NCBI GenBank assembly: GCA_041753075.1
Contig: JBGSVE010000004.1
Coordinates: forward strand, 7,161-71,160
Length of the DNA stretch: 64,000 bases
Origin: UBA6163 sp041753075
GTDB taxonomy: Bacteria > Planctomycetota > Planctomycetia > Pirellulales > Pirellulaceae
Reading direction: 5' to 3'
Below the pieces are notes generated by a model, which saw nothing but the letters and a program-made list of their open reading frames with translations, searched no databases and was not told where the DNA came from. The position numbers and the translations under genes are program-made. Below, piece by piece: positions 56,762 through 64,000 of this stretch. Positions within the stretch are counted from its first letter, which is position 1. Each line of letters opens with the position of its first letter.

Positions 56762-57906
56762 TGGCTAAGAAGCGATCGAAGTTTCGCACCGAGTTTCGCA
56801 AGAACCACCAAGGTCGAGTTCGTCGCGGCGATTTCACACGCGACTTTCAGGGCGGTGACAAGACGGACTCGTTGGCCGACATGGCCCGCGATGAACGCGT
56901 CAGCGGCAAAGGCGAATTGACTCGCAAGCGAACGGTCATCGGCAGCGATGCGTTGCCCGAGGATTCTTCGGGCTTGGCCGTGAGCTTGTCGGATCACGAG
57001 AACAAAATTCGCTTCGGCGTGGTGCTCAGCGTGCATGGGCTGCGCAGTCGTGTGCGTGGCGACGATGGACTGGAGTACCAATGCATCGTGCGACAATTGC
57101 TCAAGTCGTTGAGCACTGATCAACGCAACGTGATTGCCACCGGCGACCGCGTTGGATTTAGTGCCCAGTCGGTTGATTGGGCAATGATCGAACGCATTGA
57201 ACCGCGCCACGGTGTGCTGTCGCGCACCAGTCGCTCGCGCCAGCACGTCATCGCGACCAACATCGATTACATCCTGATTGTTGCCAGTTGTGCGTTGCCG
57301 GGAATCAAGCCCGCGCTGATCGATCGCTATTTACTGACGGCAGAACAATGTGGGATTCGTCCGCTGATTTGCTTGAACAAGATCGACTTGGTTGACGCTC
57401 GCGAGTTGCAACAGATCGCCGGCGTCTACGCACAACTTGGTTACCGCGTGTTGATGACGTCGGCAACGACGGGCGCGAACATCGATTACCTTAAAGCAAT
57501 GTTGGTCGGCAAGCAGACCGCGATCGCCGGCCAGAGCGGCGTCGGCAAGAGCAGTCTGCTCAACGCGATCCAACCGCAACTTGGTCTGCGGATTGGTGAG
57601 GTCAGCCGCGAGAACCAGAAGGGTAAACACACCACGACCGCGGCAACGTTGTTGCCGCTGGATATGGGCGGTGCGGTGATTGACACACCGGGAATTCGCC
57701 AATTTCAGTTGTGGGACATTGATGCCAACGAAGTGGCGACTTTGATGCCTGATTTTCGGCCCTATGTCAGCTTGTGTCGCTACCCGAATTGCCTGCATGT
57801 CACCGAGGAAGAGTGTGCGATTAAAGAAGCGGTGGCCGATGCACGAATCGACGCCAGGCGGTATGACGCGTATTGTCACTTGATCGAGGACGAGCTTAAC
57901 GTATGA
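56761..57906 (+). CDS. rsgA: Ribosome small subunit-dependent GTPase A
   Basis: A 381-residue RsgA, a circularly permuted GTPase that helps 30S maturation. It has a basic N-terminal extension (MAKKRSKFRTEFRKNHQGR), an OB-fold domain, then G4 (CLNKIDL, near 203), G1 (GQSGVGKSSLLNAI, near 258) and G3 (IDTPGIRQF) in the permuted order, and the C-terminal zinc knuckle C-R-Y-P-N-C-L-H with a later Cys (EEECAI). Its ATG overlaps the ftsH TAA. The extension is ~80 residues longer than in E. coli and rich in Arg/Lys, probably for RNA contact. Confidence 0.95.
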   Translation: MAKKRSKFRTEFRKNHQGRVRRGDFTRDFQGGDKTDSLADMARDERVSGKGELTRKRTVIGSDALPEDSSGLAVSLSDHENKIRFGVVLSVHGLRSRVRGDDGLEYQCIVRQLLKSLSTDQRNVIATGDRVGFSAQSVDWAMIERIEPRHGVLSRTSRSRQHVIATNIDYILIVASCALPGIKPALIDRYLLTAEQCGIRPLICLNKIDLVDARELQQIAGVYAQLGYRVLMTSATTGANIDYLKAMLVGKQTAIAGQSGVGKSSLLNAIQPQLGLRIGEVSRENQKGKHTTTAATLLPLDMGGAVIDTPGIRQFQLWDIDANEVATLMPDFRPYVSLCRYPNCLHVTEEECAIKEAVADARIDARRYDAYCHLIEDELNV

Positions 57907-58040
57907 TTTTTGCCGGTTTTTCCCGTTCGGTTGGCGGACGAACGCTCGCTGTGCTGCCGTCGAGCGATAATTCAGCGGAATCCAGCGATTTCTGCGTATA
58001 ATCAAGGTCTCGTTCCAACTTCTCGTTATCGACAATTCTT

Positions 58041-60821
58041 GTGGAAAACCAACCTTCGATCCGCCGACGTGAGGACGAATCACTCGAGGGCTCGACCGTT
58101 CAGCGGTCGCCGCAAACCCGCACGCTGGGGGGGGTTCCGATCGTTGTCGCGCCGAATGGTTTAGGCGTCTCGGGAGTTGGCTCGACCGTTTCGACAAACA
58201 AACCGGAGCTGAACGATGACGTGAAGACAGTGATTCGGCGTGTTGATATCGATTCGGCGGGCAAACCGGCGGCGGTCATCGGCGCGGGGTCGCCGGCCTC
58301 GGTGGCAAGTGTCTTGTTGGGCACCCAGCTCAACCACTTTTTGTTGGAAGAAATGGTTGGCGGCGGCGGCATGGGCGCGGTCTTTCGAGCCCGCGACGAA
58401 CGCTTGGATCGAGTGGTCGCAGTCAAGGTCATTCCGTTTGTCGGCGAAGATCAGGACTTGCAACGACGATTCCGCAACGAAGCGCAGAACGCGGCGCGGC
58501 TTGACCATCCCTATATCGCGCGGGTTTTTGACGTCGGTCGTTTCGAGCAATGGCACTACATCGTCTTCGAGCATGTCGAAGGGATCAACCTGCGCGACAT
58601 GGTTGCGCGTGATGGCGTGTTACCAATCGACGATGCGGTTTACTATTCGCGACAAATCGCCGAAGCGATCGAACATGCCAGCGGCCGCGGGATTGTTCAC
58701 CGCGATATCAAACCGTCAAACGTCTTGGTCGGCACGGACGGTAATGTCAAAGTCGTTGATATGGGTTTGGCGCGCAGCCAACAATTTGAGGTCTCGGGCG
58801 ACATGACGGCCAGCGGCGTGACGCTGGGTACGTTCGATTACATCTCGCCTGAACAGGCTCGTGATCCTCGCGACGCGGACGTACGCAGTGACATTTATTC
58901 GCTTGGTTGCACGCTGTACTATCTGTTAACGGCCAGCCCGCCCTACCCCGGCGGCACCATGCTTCAAAAATTGCTCAGCCACGGTAGCTCGCCACCGCCA
59001 GACCCGCGCGAGCTGCGGCACGAGGTTAGCGACGACTTGACGGCGATCATTCATAAGATGCTCGCCAAAGATCCAAAGGATCGATACCCACGGGCAATCG
59101 ATGTGGTCGCTGACTTGCGTGAGTTGGCGTTTCGCGAGGGCCTGCTTCGCGCCCAGTCGCGTGGCACGCTGACGGTGGCACCCATCGACCCACTTTCACC
59201 GATCCTGGCGCGTCACCTGCCATGGATTATTGCGGCGGCATTGTTACTGATGAGTGCCATGTGGCTGCAGATGATCTCGTCAGTCAGCCGTGATGATTTC
59301 GATCTGACGGCACCTCCGGCAGCGGCCGCCTTGCTTTCGGAAACTGCTTTGCCATTTAACGCTAGCGAACCGCAAAATTCCGCTGTTGCGGGGTCTGGGG
59401 ACATTGCTGAGAAGCTGGCGGTGGGATCAACGATTGTTCCGCCAACCGTTTCCCCAACACTATCAACCAACGCTGACGCGGCGGCACCACCATCTTATGC
59501 CGAATTGGCGATGCCGAGCGATGTGGCCCGCAGCGCCGTTCGCACGGCTGATCGTGTCTCGCCGCCTCCGGTGCCGATTGATCGCATTGTCGTGGGCACA
59601 ATTGAACCACAACCATCAACGAAAGTTGTCACGACGTTGGTCGAGGCAGTCCGCCTTGCCGACGAACTTGGTGTCGATCGAATCGACATTGCCGAACCGG
59701 TGATAACGAGTTTGCCGATAAAGATAAATCGAGATGGATTGACCATCAGTTCGACGACGGGGCACAGCGAAATTCGCTTTGTCACGGGGGAATCTCTTTC
59801 AATGCAACGTGTTGCAATGCTCGACATTGGCTCACACCCGATCGAATTTCAAAACTTGCATTTGTCCTGGAGTGTTCGTGGCACGTTGACCGATGGCGGT
59901 TCCTTGCTTAGCGTCGCGGCGAATCGGCTGGTGCGGTTGGCCAATTGTACGATTACGATCGAGAATCTGACGCAGCGCGATGAGGTCTACGCGATCGAGG
60001 TTACTGCCGCCGGCGTCTACGGAGCACCAACGGACACGATTGCCTCGACCGGCATCGTCGATAGCGGTGCCAAATTATTAACCGGGATCGAGTCCGTATT
60101 GGCACCCAGTACCGATCGCAGCGCCGAAAAAACTTTGATTCCGCCGTTGGTTGCGATCGAGATGGAGAACGTTGCGGTACGTGGCGAAATGACGATGATT
60201 AACTTGCTCGATGCGGTGCAACTTCAGTTTCAATGGGATAACGGGCTGCTGGCCGTGTCGCGGCGCATGCTTGAAGCAAACGGTGCCAACGTAAAGCCTT
60301 CGTTGACCGCAAACCGCATTCAATTGTCGTTCAACCGCGTCACCGCCTTTACACGCGAAGGATTGATGCGAATGCGACTGGGTCCATCGGGTGCCTATCC
60401 GCTGCAGGTGGATCGCGATAGTCGCCAATCGGTGTTCCATTGCGAGCCAACCGCCAGCTTGATCGAGTTTACCGGCTTGGATTCGAGCGTTTTGGATGCG
60501 GGACAATTAGTGCAATTGCGGGGCGAAGACAATGCCTATGATTTTGATCTGGTCAACGATCCGGCGGTCTTGCTGCTCAGTCGCTGGAATGGCCAGGAAC
60601 AAGTCTTCCGGCTGAGCGACCTTTTGGCTCCGGAAAAACCAGCATGGTCTGCGGATCGGTCGCCGCGTTGGGTCGTTCGTTGGACGAAGCCAATTCCCAG
60701 TGAAATCCCGCCAAGTCGCTTGCAGTCGAGCCAATTTTTGCAGGATGGAACTGCGGTTCCGGGGTTTGATCGCAACCTTTTGCCCGCATTCCCCGCGAAA
60801 TCCGCGACTTCCGAGATTTGA
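58041..60821 (+). CDS. Transmembrane Ser/Thr protein kinase with beta-helix-like C-terminus
   Basis: A 926-residue kinase starting at GTG. The catalytic domain spans about residues 95-360: MVGGGGMGAVFRARD loop, VAVKVIPF lysine, HRDIKPSNVLV, VVDMGLAR (DMG in place of DFG), GTFDYISPEQ. A membrane segment (LPWIIAAALLLMSAMWLQMI) lies near 395. The outer ~500 residues include a Pro/Ala linker and a repetitive strand-turn region (about 520-800; for example TISSTTGHSEIRFVTG, EFQNLHLSWSVRG) like a right-handed beta-helix. It could sense a surface polymer. The role is unknown. A polar N-terminal ~90 residues precede the kinase. Confidence 0.88.
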   Translation: MENQPSIRRREDESLEGSTVQRSPQTRTLGGVPIVVAPNGLGVSGVGSTVSTNKPELNDDVKTVIRRVDIDSAGKPAAVIGAGSPASVASVLLGTQLNHFLLEEMVGGGGMGAVFRARDERLDRVVAVKVIPFVGEDQDLQRRFRNEAQNAARLDHPYIARVFDVGRFEQWHYIVFEHVEGINLRDMVARDGVLPIDDAVYYSRQIAEAIEHASGRGIVHRDIKPSNVLVGTDGNVKVVDMGLARSQQFEVSGDMTASGVTLGTFDYISPEQARDPRDADVRSDIYSLGCTLYYLLTASPPYPGGTMLQKLLSHGSSPPPDPRELRHEVSDDLTAIIHKMLAKDPKDRYPRAIDVVADLRELAFREGLLRAQSRGTLTVAPIDPLSPILARHLPWIIAAALLLMSAMWLQMISSVSRDDFDLTAPPAAAALLSETALPFNASEPQNSAVAGSGDIAEKLAVGSTIVPPTVSPTLSTNADAAAPPSYAELAMPSDVARSAVRTADRVSPPPVPIDRIVVGTIEPQPSTKVVTTLVEAVRLADELGVDRIDIAEPVITSLPIKINRDGLTISSTTGHSEIRFVTGESLSMQRVAMLDIGSHPIEFQNLHLSWSVRGTLTDGGSLLSVAANRLVRLANCTITIENLTQRDEVYAIEVTAAGVYGAPTDTIASTGIVDSGAKLLTGIESVLAPSTDRSAEKTLIPPLVAIEMENVAVRGEMTMINLLDAVQLQFQWDNGLLAVSRRMLEANGANVKPSLTANRIQLSFNRVTAFTREGLMRMRLGPSGAYPLQVDRDSRQSVFHCEPTASLIEFTGLDSSVLDAGQLVQLRGEDNAYDFDLVNDPAVLLLSRWNGQEQVFRLSDLLAPEKPAWSADRSPRWVVRWTKPIPSEIPPSRLQSSQFLQDGTAVPGFDRNLLPAFPAKSATSEI

Positions 60822-60895
60822 CTTTTGACCACCCGCGATGGTTTAATGTTGCGTTCCGATTCCCACCTTAACGCCTGTCACTTGGAGCTAACTAC

Positions 60896-61285
60896 ATGAA
60901 ACGTTTCGTATTGTTCCTATCGCTGCTCGGATTGTTTGTTTCGCCCGCGCTCGCCATCAACGAATTTGCTACGGAATGGAAGGCCGAATACATAACCGAT
61001 ACCGCGTCGGACGAATTCAAGATGTCAGCCAAAAAGGCCGGCTGCAATGTTTGTCACGTGAAGGACGGCAAGAAGACCGAACGCAACGAATACGGCAAAT
61101 CGATCAAGGAATTTTTGAAGAAAGAAGACTTTACCAAGGACAAGATCAAAGCCGACCCCGTCAAGGCTAAGGCCGCGATTCTCGACGGCATTAAAAAGGC
61201 CGGCGAAAAGAAGAGCTCCGACGGCAAAATGTTTGCTGAGAAAATTGCCGCTGGAGAATTGCCCGCGACCGATTCGGGCCTATAA
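60896..61285 (+). CDS. Small c-type cytochrome-like protein
   Basis: A 129-residue exported protein with signal peptide MKRFVLFLSLLGLFVSPALA. Near residue 50 is CNVCH, a single heme c-binding motif, followed by a lysine-rich helical part (KKEDFTKDKIKADPVKAKAA). No distal Met ligand is obvious, so its redox role is uncertain. ggag lies 10 nt before the ATG, and a strong terminator follows the stop, so it is probably a single-gene transcript or the end of one. Confidence 0.82.
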   Translation: MKRFVLFLSLLGLFVSPALAINEFATEWKAEYITDTASDEFKMSAKKAGCNVCHVKDGKKTERNEYGKSIKEFLKKEDFTKDKIKADPVKAKAAILDGIKKAGEKKSSDGKMFAEKIAAGELPATDSGL

Positions 61286-61315
61286 AGAACATTCGCCGCG
61301 TGCGATTTCGACCAC

Positions 61316-61344
61316 GCTGGGCGCAACCGCGCCCGGCGTTTTTT
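61316..61344 (+). terminator. Rho-independent terminator after the cytochrome gene
   Basis: gctgggcgc (61316-61324) pairs with gcgcccggc (61329-61337), one G-T wobble, aacc loop, followed by tttttt at 61339-61344 and more T. This is the clearest terminator on the plus strand of the window. Confidence 0.85.
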
Positions 61345-61392
61345 GTTTTCAACGATCGCCATTGCCCAACCCATAACTTCAGAATCACCAAA

Positions 61393-62047
61393 ATGAAATG
61401 TAACGCTTATTTTTTTGCCGCCTTGGTGGCACTCATGTGCACGTTAAGTAATCGCCGATGAAGCCGCGTCAACGATCGCGGTTGAAGAAGGCTACAAGCC
61501 GATCTTCGATGGCAAGACTCTCGACGGTTGGAAAAAATCGGCTGAGAATCCCGACAGCATTTCGGTCGAAGATGGAAAGATCATGATCTCCGGCGAAAGG
61601 GCTCACCTGTTTTATGACGGCGAACTGGCACCGCTGAAAAACTTTCACTTCAAAGCCGAAGTCATGACCACGCCGGGCAGTAACTCCGGGATTTATTTCC
61701 ATACCAAATATCAAGCTGATGGTTGGCCAAAGTATGGCTATGAGTGCCAGGTCAATGTCACGCATAAAGATCCCAAGAAGTCCAGTAGTCTGTATAGCGT
61801 TGAGAACATCGCTGATCCGCCCGTAAAGGACAACGAGTGGTACACTCAAGAGATCGTTGTGCAAGGTCGAAACATCAAATTGATTCTAAACGGCGAGACG
61901 ATGGTCGATTACACCGAACCTGAAAGCAAGGCCGCCGAGTCGGACCAGTTTGAACGTCGACTCGGCGAAGGTACATTTGCAATCCAAGCCCATGATCCCG
62001 CCAGCAAAGCGTACTTCCGCAACATTCGCGTGAAGCCGCTGCCTTAA
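61393..62047 (+). CDS. DUF1080 / 3-keto-disaccharide hydrolase protein, frameshifted 5' end
   Basis: A DUF1080 domain protein of about 217 residues. The domain shows GYKPIFDGKTLDGWKKSAEN, NFHFKAEVMTTPGSNSGIYF, YECQVNVTHKDP and FAIQAHDPASKAYFRNI. The ATG at 61393 opens a signal peptide (MKCNAYFFAALVALMCTLSN) in one frame that ends at TGA 61459. The mature sequence ADEAASTIAVEE starts in the next frame at 61454. Removing one base near 61453 joins them with a good cleavage site, SNA before DEA. So either the gene is broken or the assembly has one extra base. Without that, the first ATG of the domain frame is at 61583 and would remove the domain start. Confidence 0.72.
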
Positions 62048-62074
62048 TTGTGGATTGCCGCTTAGCGCAAGTTT

Positions 62075-62950
62075 ATGTCGATCGCTGCCCAATCTGTTGA
62101 ACATGTCTCCAACGAAATGATCCATCGCCTGAAAACGTGGTGGATGGTGATGCGGATTTCGCTGGAGGAACGTTTGGCGTATCGCGGCGACTTTGCACTC
62201 GGCACGCTGATGCGGTTCTTGCCCATCATCACGCAGATCTTTCTTTGGGGTGCGGTTTTCGGTGCCATCGACACGGGCTCCGGGAAGCCGACTCAGCTTG
62301 GTGGCTACAACTTTCCGGAGATGGTCGCATACTTCTTGTTGACCATGATCGGCAGGGCATTTTCAAGCATGCCGGGACTCGCCGGTGGCATTGCCAGCCA
62401 AATCCGCCAAGGTGAAATCAAGCGTTATTTGATTCAGCCAGTGGACCTTGTCGGATTTCTGCTGTTGGGCCGGGTCGCTCATAAATTAGCCTACTATTTC
62501 GTGGCGACGCTGCCGTTCGCGCTGGTGTTCTTTCTGTGTCGCGGATATTTCGTCAATGGGTTTCCGCCGCTGCATGTATTTGCGGCATTTGTGGGTTCGC
62601 TGGTAATGGGGTTTTTGCTCGGATTCTTTCTCGAAGCGACCATCGGCATGATCGGGTTCTGGTTTCTCGAAGTCAGTTCGCTGTTGTTTATCTTCATGTT
62701 GTTCAGTTTCTTTCTATCGGGTCACATGTTTCCACTTTCGTTGTTGCCCGAGTCCGTGTTGGCGGTTGTCAACTTTTTGCCTTTCAAATACTTGGCGTAC
62801 TTTCCGGCGGCAATTTTTTTGCAGAAGATTCCCGATGCCAATTTGCCCTGGGAACTGGCAGTTGAAGCCGCCTGGGTGGCGTTTTTCATTATCGCTTGCC
62901 GAGTCATGTATGCTCGCGGCGTGCGTCGCTACAGTGGCTTTGGCGGATAG
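62075..62950 (+). CDS. ABC-2 type transporter permease
   Basis: A 291-residue inner-membrane permease with six predicted membrane segments. Features typical of the ABC-2/DUF990 type: a cytoplasmic N-terminal helix (WWMVMRISLEERLAYRGDF), QIFLWGAVFGAI, NFPEMVAYFLLTMIG, the cytoplasmic GGIASQIRQGEIKRYLIQPV, and FLSGHMFPLSLLPESVLAVV. No ATPase gene is adjacent in the window; one may lie just beyond base 64000. The next gene is a second permease of the same kind, so a heterodimeric exporter is likely. Confidence 0.88.
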   Translation: MSIAAQSVEHVSNEMIHRLKTWWMVMRISLEERLAYRGDFALGTLMRFLPIITQIFLWGAVFGAIDTGSGKPTQLGGYNFPEMVAYFLLTMIGRAFSSMPGLAGGIASQIRQGEIKRYLIQPVDLVGFLLLGRVAHKLAYYFVATLPFALVFFLCRGYFVNGFPPLHVFAAFVGSLVMGFLLGFFLEATIGMIGFWFLEVSSLLFIFMLFSFFLSGHMFPLSLLPESVLAVVNFLPFKYLAYFPAAIFLQKIPDANLPWELAVEAAWVAFFIIACRVMYARGVRRYSGFGG

Positions 62951-62966
62951 TTCTGCGTCAAGGATT

Positions 62967-63029
62967 GTGAGCGGAATGGCGCCAGCCACCGGCCTCTTAA
63001 CTATCGGCGGCTTATGCCGGACCGCTCAC
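62967..63029. repeat. Hairpin repeat, gtgagcgg family, copy 2
   Basis: Starts gtgagcggaatggcgcc (62967) and ends ccgctcac (63029). Its first 26 bases match the right arm of the copy at 46155-46222 (read in reverse complement) at 24 of 26 positions. The internal pairing is imperfect. It lies between the two permease genes. Confidence 0.7.
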
Positions 63030-63069
63030 CAAACCAACCGCAAAATTAAGTTCAAACAAAGCACTACAA

Positions 63070-63933
63070 ATGGCCCAACGTATCGCGCAACCAAACTACC
63101 TTAACGTGCTGCTGACGTTTGCGCGAAACAGTTTGATTCGCGATATGACGTTCCGCGCGAACTTTATATTTCAGTGTATTAGCAGCGTGTCGTGGACGGC
63201 GATGAACGTCGGGTTCTATTTGATCATTTTTCAATTCACGAAATCAATCGGTCAAGACACCGGTTGGCAACGTGACGAGTTCTTTTTGTTTCTGGCGACC
63301 ACTTGGTTTATCAATAGTTTGGTTCAAGCATTCTTCATGTCCAACGCCGAAGAGTTCAGCGAGTTGATCCGTACCGGTGGTCTTGACTTCGCATTGCTCA
63401 AGCCGATCGATACGCAATTCCTGATTTCATTTCGGCGGATTGAATGGAGCGCGTTGTCAAACTTCCTTGCGGGGATGTTGATCGCCGCTTACAGCTTGTA
63501 TTCGATGGCGACTCGAGAAGCCGATCCTTTCACGCCATCGATATTGTCGTTCGTGTTGTATGCGTTTTTTATCGCTTGCGGCGTGGCGATCATGTACAGC
63601 GTGATGATTTGCTTGGCCGCAACAAGTGTCTGGTTGGGCCGTAATCAAACGTTGTATGACTTCTGGTTTTACATCACGAACTTCAGCCGCTACCCGATGG
63701 AGATTTACAACCGTGGCTGGGGCACAGCCCTATTGGGCTTGTTTACGTTTGTGGTGCCGGTGTTGGTTGTGGTCAACGTCCCGGCCAGGGTGCTAGCGAT
63801 GCCGTTGCACCCGCGAGCCAGTTGGGAAGTGCCGCTGGCCATCTGGGCTTGTGTAGCGACCGTTGGCAGCGTCGCCTTTAGCCGCTGGTTGTTCAAGCGG
63901 TCGCTGCTGAGTTACCGCAGCGCCAGTTCTTAA
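63070..63933 (+). CDS. ABC-2 type transporter permease (second subunit)
   Basis: A 287-residue permease related to the preceding one. It has a cytoplasmic N-terminal stretch, then NFIFQCISSVSWTAMNVGFY, FFLFLATTWFINSLVQAFF, the conserved cytoplasmic SELIRTGGLDFALLKPID (compare QGEIKRYLIQPVD in its partner), and three further membrane segments ending with an Arg-rich tail. ABC-2/DUF990-type pairs export glycans or other substrates with an ATPase. The ATPase is not found in the remaining 67 bases. The hairpin repeat at 62967-63029 separates the two genes. Confidence 0.88.
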   Translation: MAQRIAQPNYLNVLLTFARNSLIRDMTFRANFIFQCISSVSWTAMNVGFYLIIFQFTKSIGQDTGWQRDEFFLFLATTWFINSLVQAFFMSNAEEFSELIRTGGLDFALLKPIDTQFLISFRRIEWSALSNFLAGMLIAAYSLYSMATREADPFTPSILSFVLYAFFIACGVAIMYSVMICLAATSVWLGRNQTLYDFWFYITNFSRYPMEIYNRGWGTALLGLFTFVVPVLVVVNVPARVLAMPLHPRASWEVPLAIWACVATVGSVAFSRWLFKRSLLSYRSASS

Positions 63934-64000
63934 TTTGCGATCCGCAAACGTGCGCCGATGCATCACGGTGGAGCGCACCCTGATGCAATGTGAAAAGCTC

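Overview
The window looks like a chromosomal segment of a planctomycete, most likely of the Pirellulales. The evidence is the gene content: a PSCyt1/DUF1549/LamG/DUF1553 protein followed by a DUF1501 protein (5043-9764), two DUF1080 (3-keto-disaccharide hydrolase) genes, three Ser/Thr protein kinases with C-terminal sensor-like extensions, a degenerate sigma-like protein beside one kinase, a DUF6655-type lipoprotein, and short palindromic repeats in gene junctions. Composition is even and moderately GC-rich, with no rRNA, tRNA, CRISPR array or intact mobile element seen. The assignment rests on family recognition, not on a database search.

Layout. 1-4933: tail of a sodium/solute symporter, an orphan ABC ATPase, a TPR protein and a SUI1/YciH factor. 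5043-9764: the planctomycete cytochrome/DUF1501 pair. 9826-15573: a small hypothetical, an SDR and a partial Tad-pilus-like locus (TadD-like TPR lipoprotein, two TadE-like pseudopilins, a vWA TadG-like protein). 15576-19014: aromatic aminotransferase, a GMC oxidoreductase that seems to start at ATT, and an IS30 transposase remnant. 19015-22358: FKBP isomerase, a hypothetical, a secreted Pcm repair methyltransferase with an extra domain, and a DUF6655-type lipoprotein. 22355-25318: DUF1080, HAD phosphatase and Ppx/GppA operon. 25453-29706: nagB, nagA and a class II photolyase fused to a renalase-like oxidoreductase. 29703-33559: an operon encoding an FHA-GGDEF cyclase, a kinase and a sigma-like protein. 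33726-39992: esterase, TonB-dependent receptor divergent from tonB, and a second kinase. 40125-45026: leuA behind an apparent leucine attenuator, a small lipoprotein, a cation/proton antiporter and pyruvate kinase. 45283-50591: SDR, glycosyltransferase (also an apparent ATT start), lipoprotein, larB, NAD(P)H-hydrate dehydratase and ribF. 50646-61285: LRR lipoprotein, recQ, ftsH, rsgA, a third kinase and a small c-type cytochrome with a clear terminator. 61393-63933: a DUF1080 gene with a 5' frameshift and two ABC-2 type permeases.

The strongest new-looking element is the 222-nt leader of leuA. It holds a 27-codon ORF with eight leucine codons, an 11-nt segment inside that ORF perfectly complementary to the 5' arm of a Rho-independent terminator, and the terminator itself just before leuA. 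This is the architecture of transcription attenuation by leucine. Other notable items are the FHA-GGDEF/kinase/sigma-like operon, the photolyase fusion, two genes whose conserved N-termini lie upstream of any ATG/GTG/TTG, and three families of short dispersed repeats.

Many starts were moved downstream of the longest open frame on the basis of signal peptides, family N-termini, Shine-Dalgarno matches or stop/start overlaps. Each entry says so.
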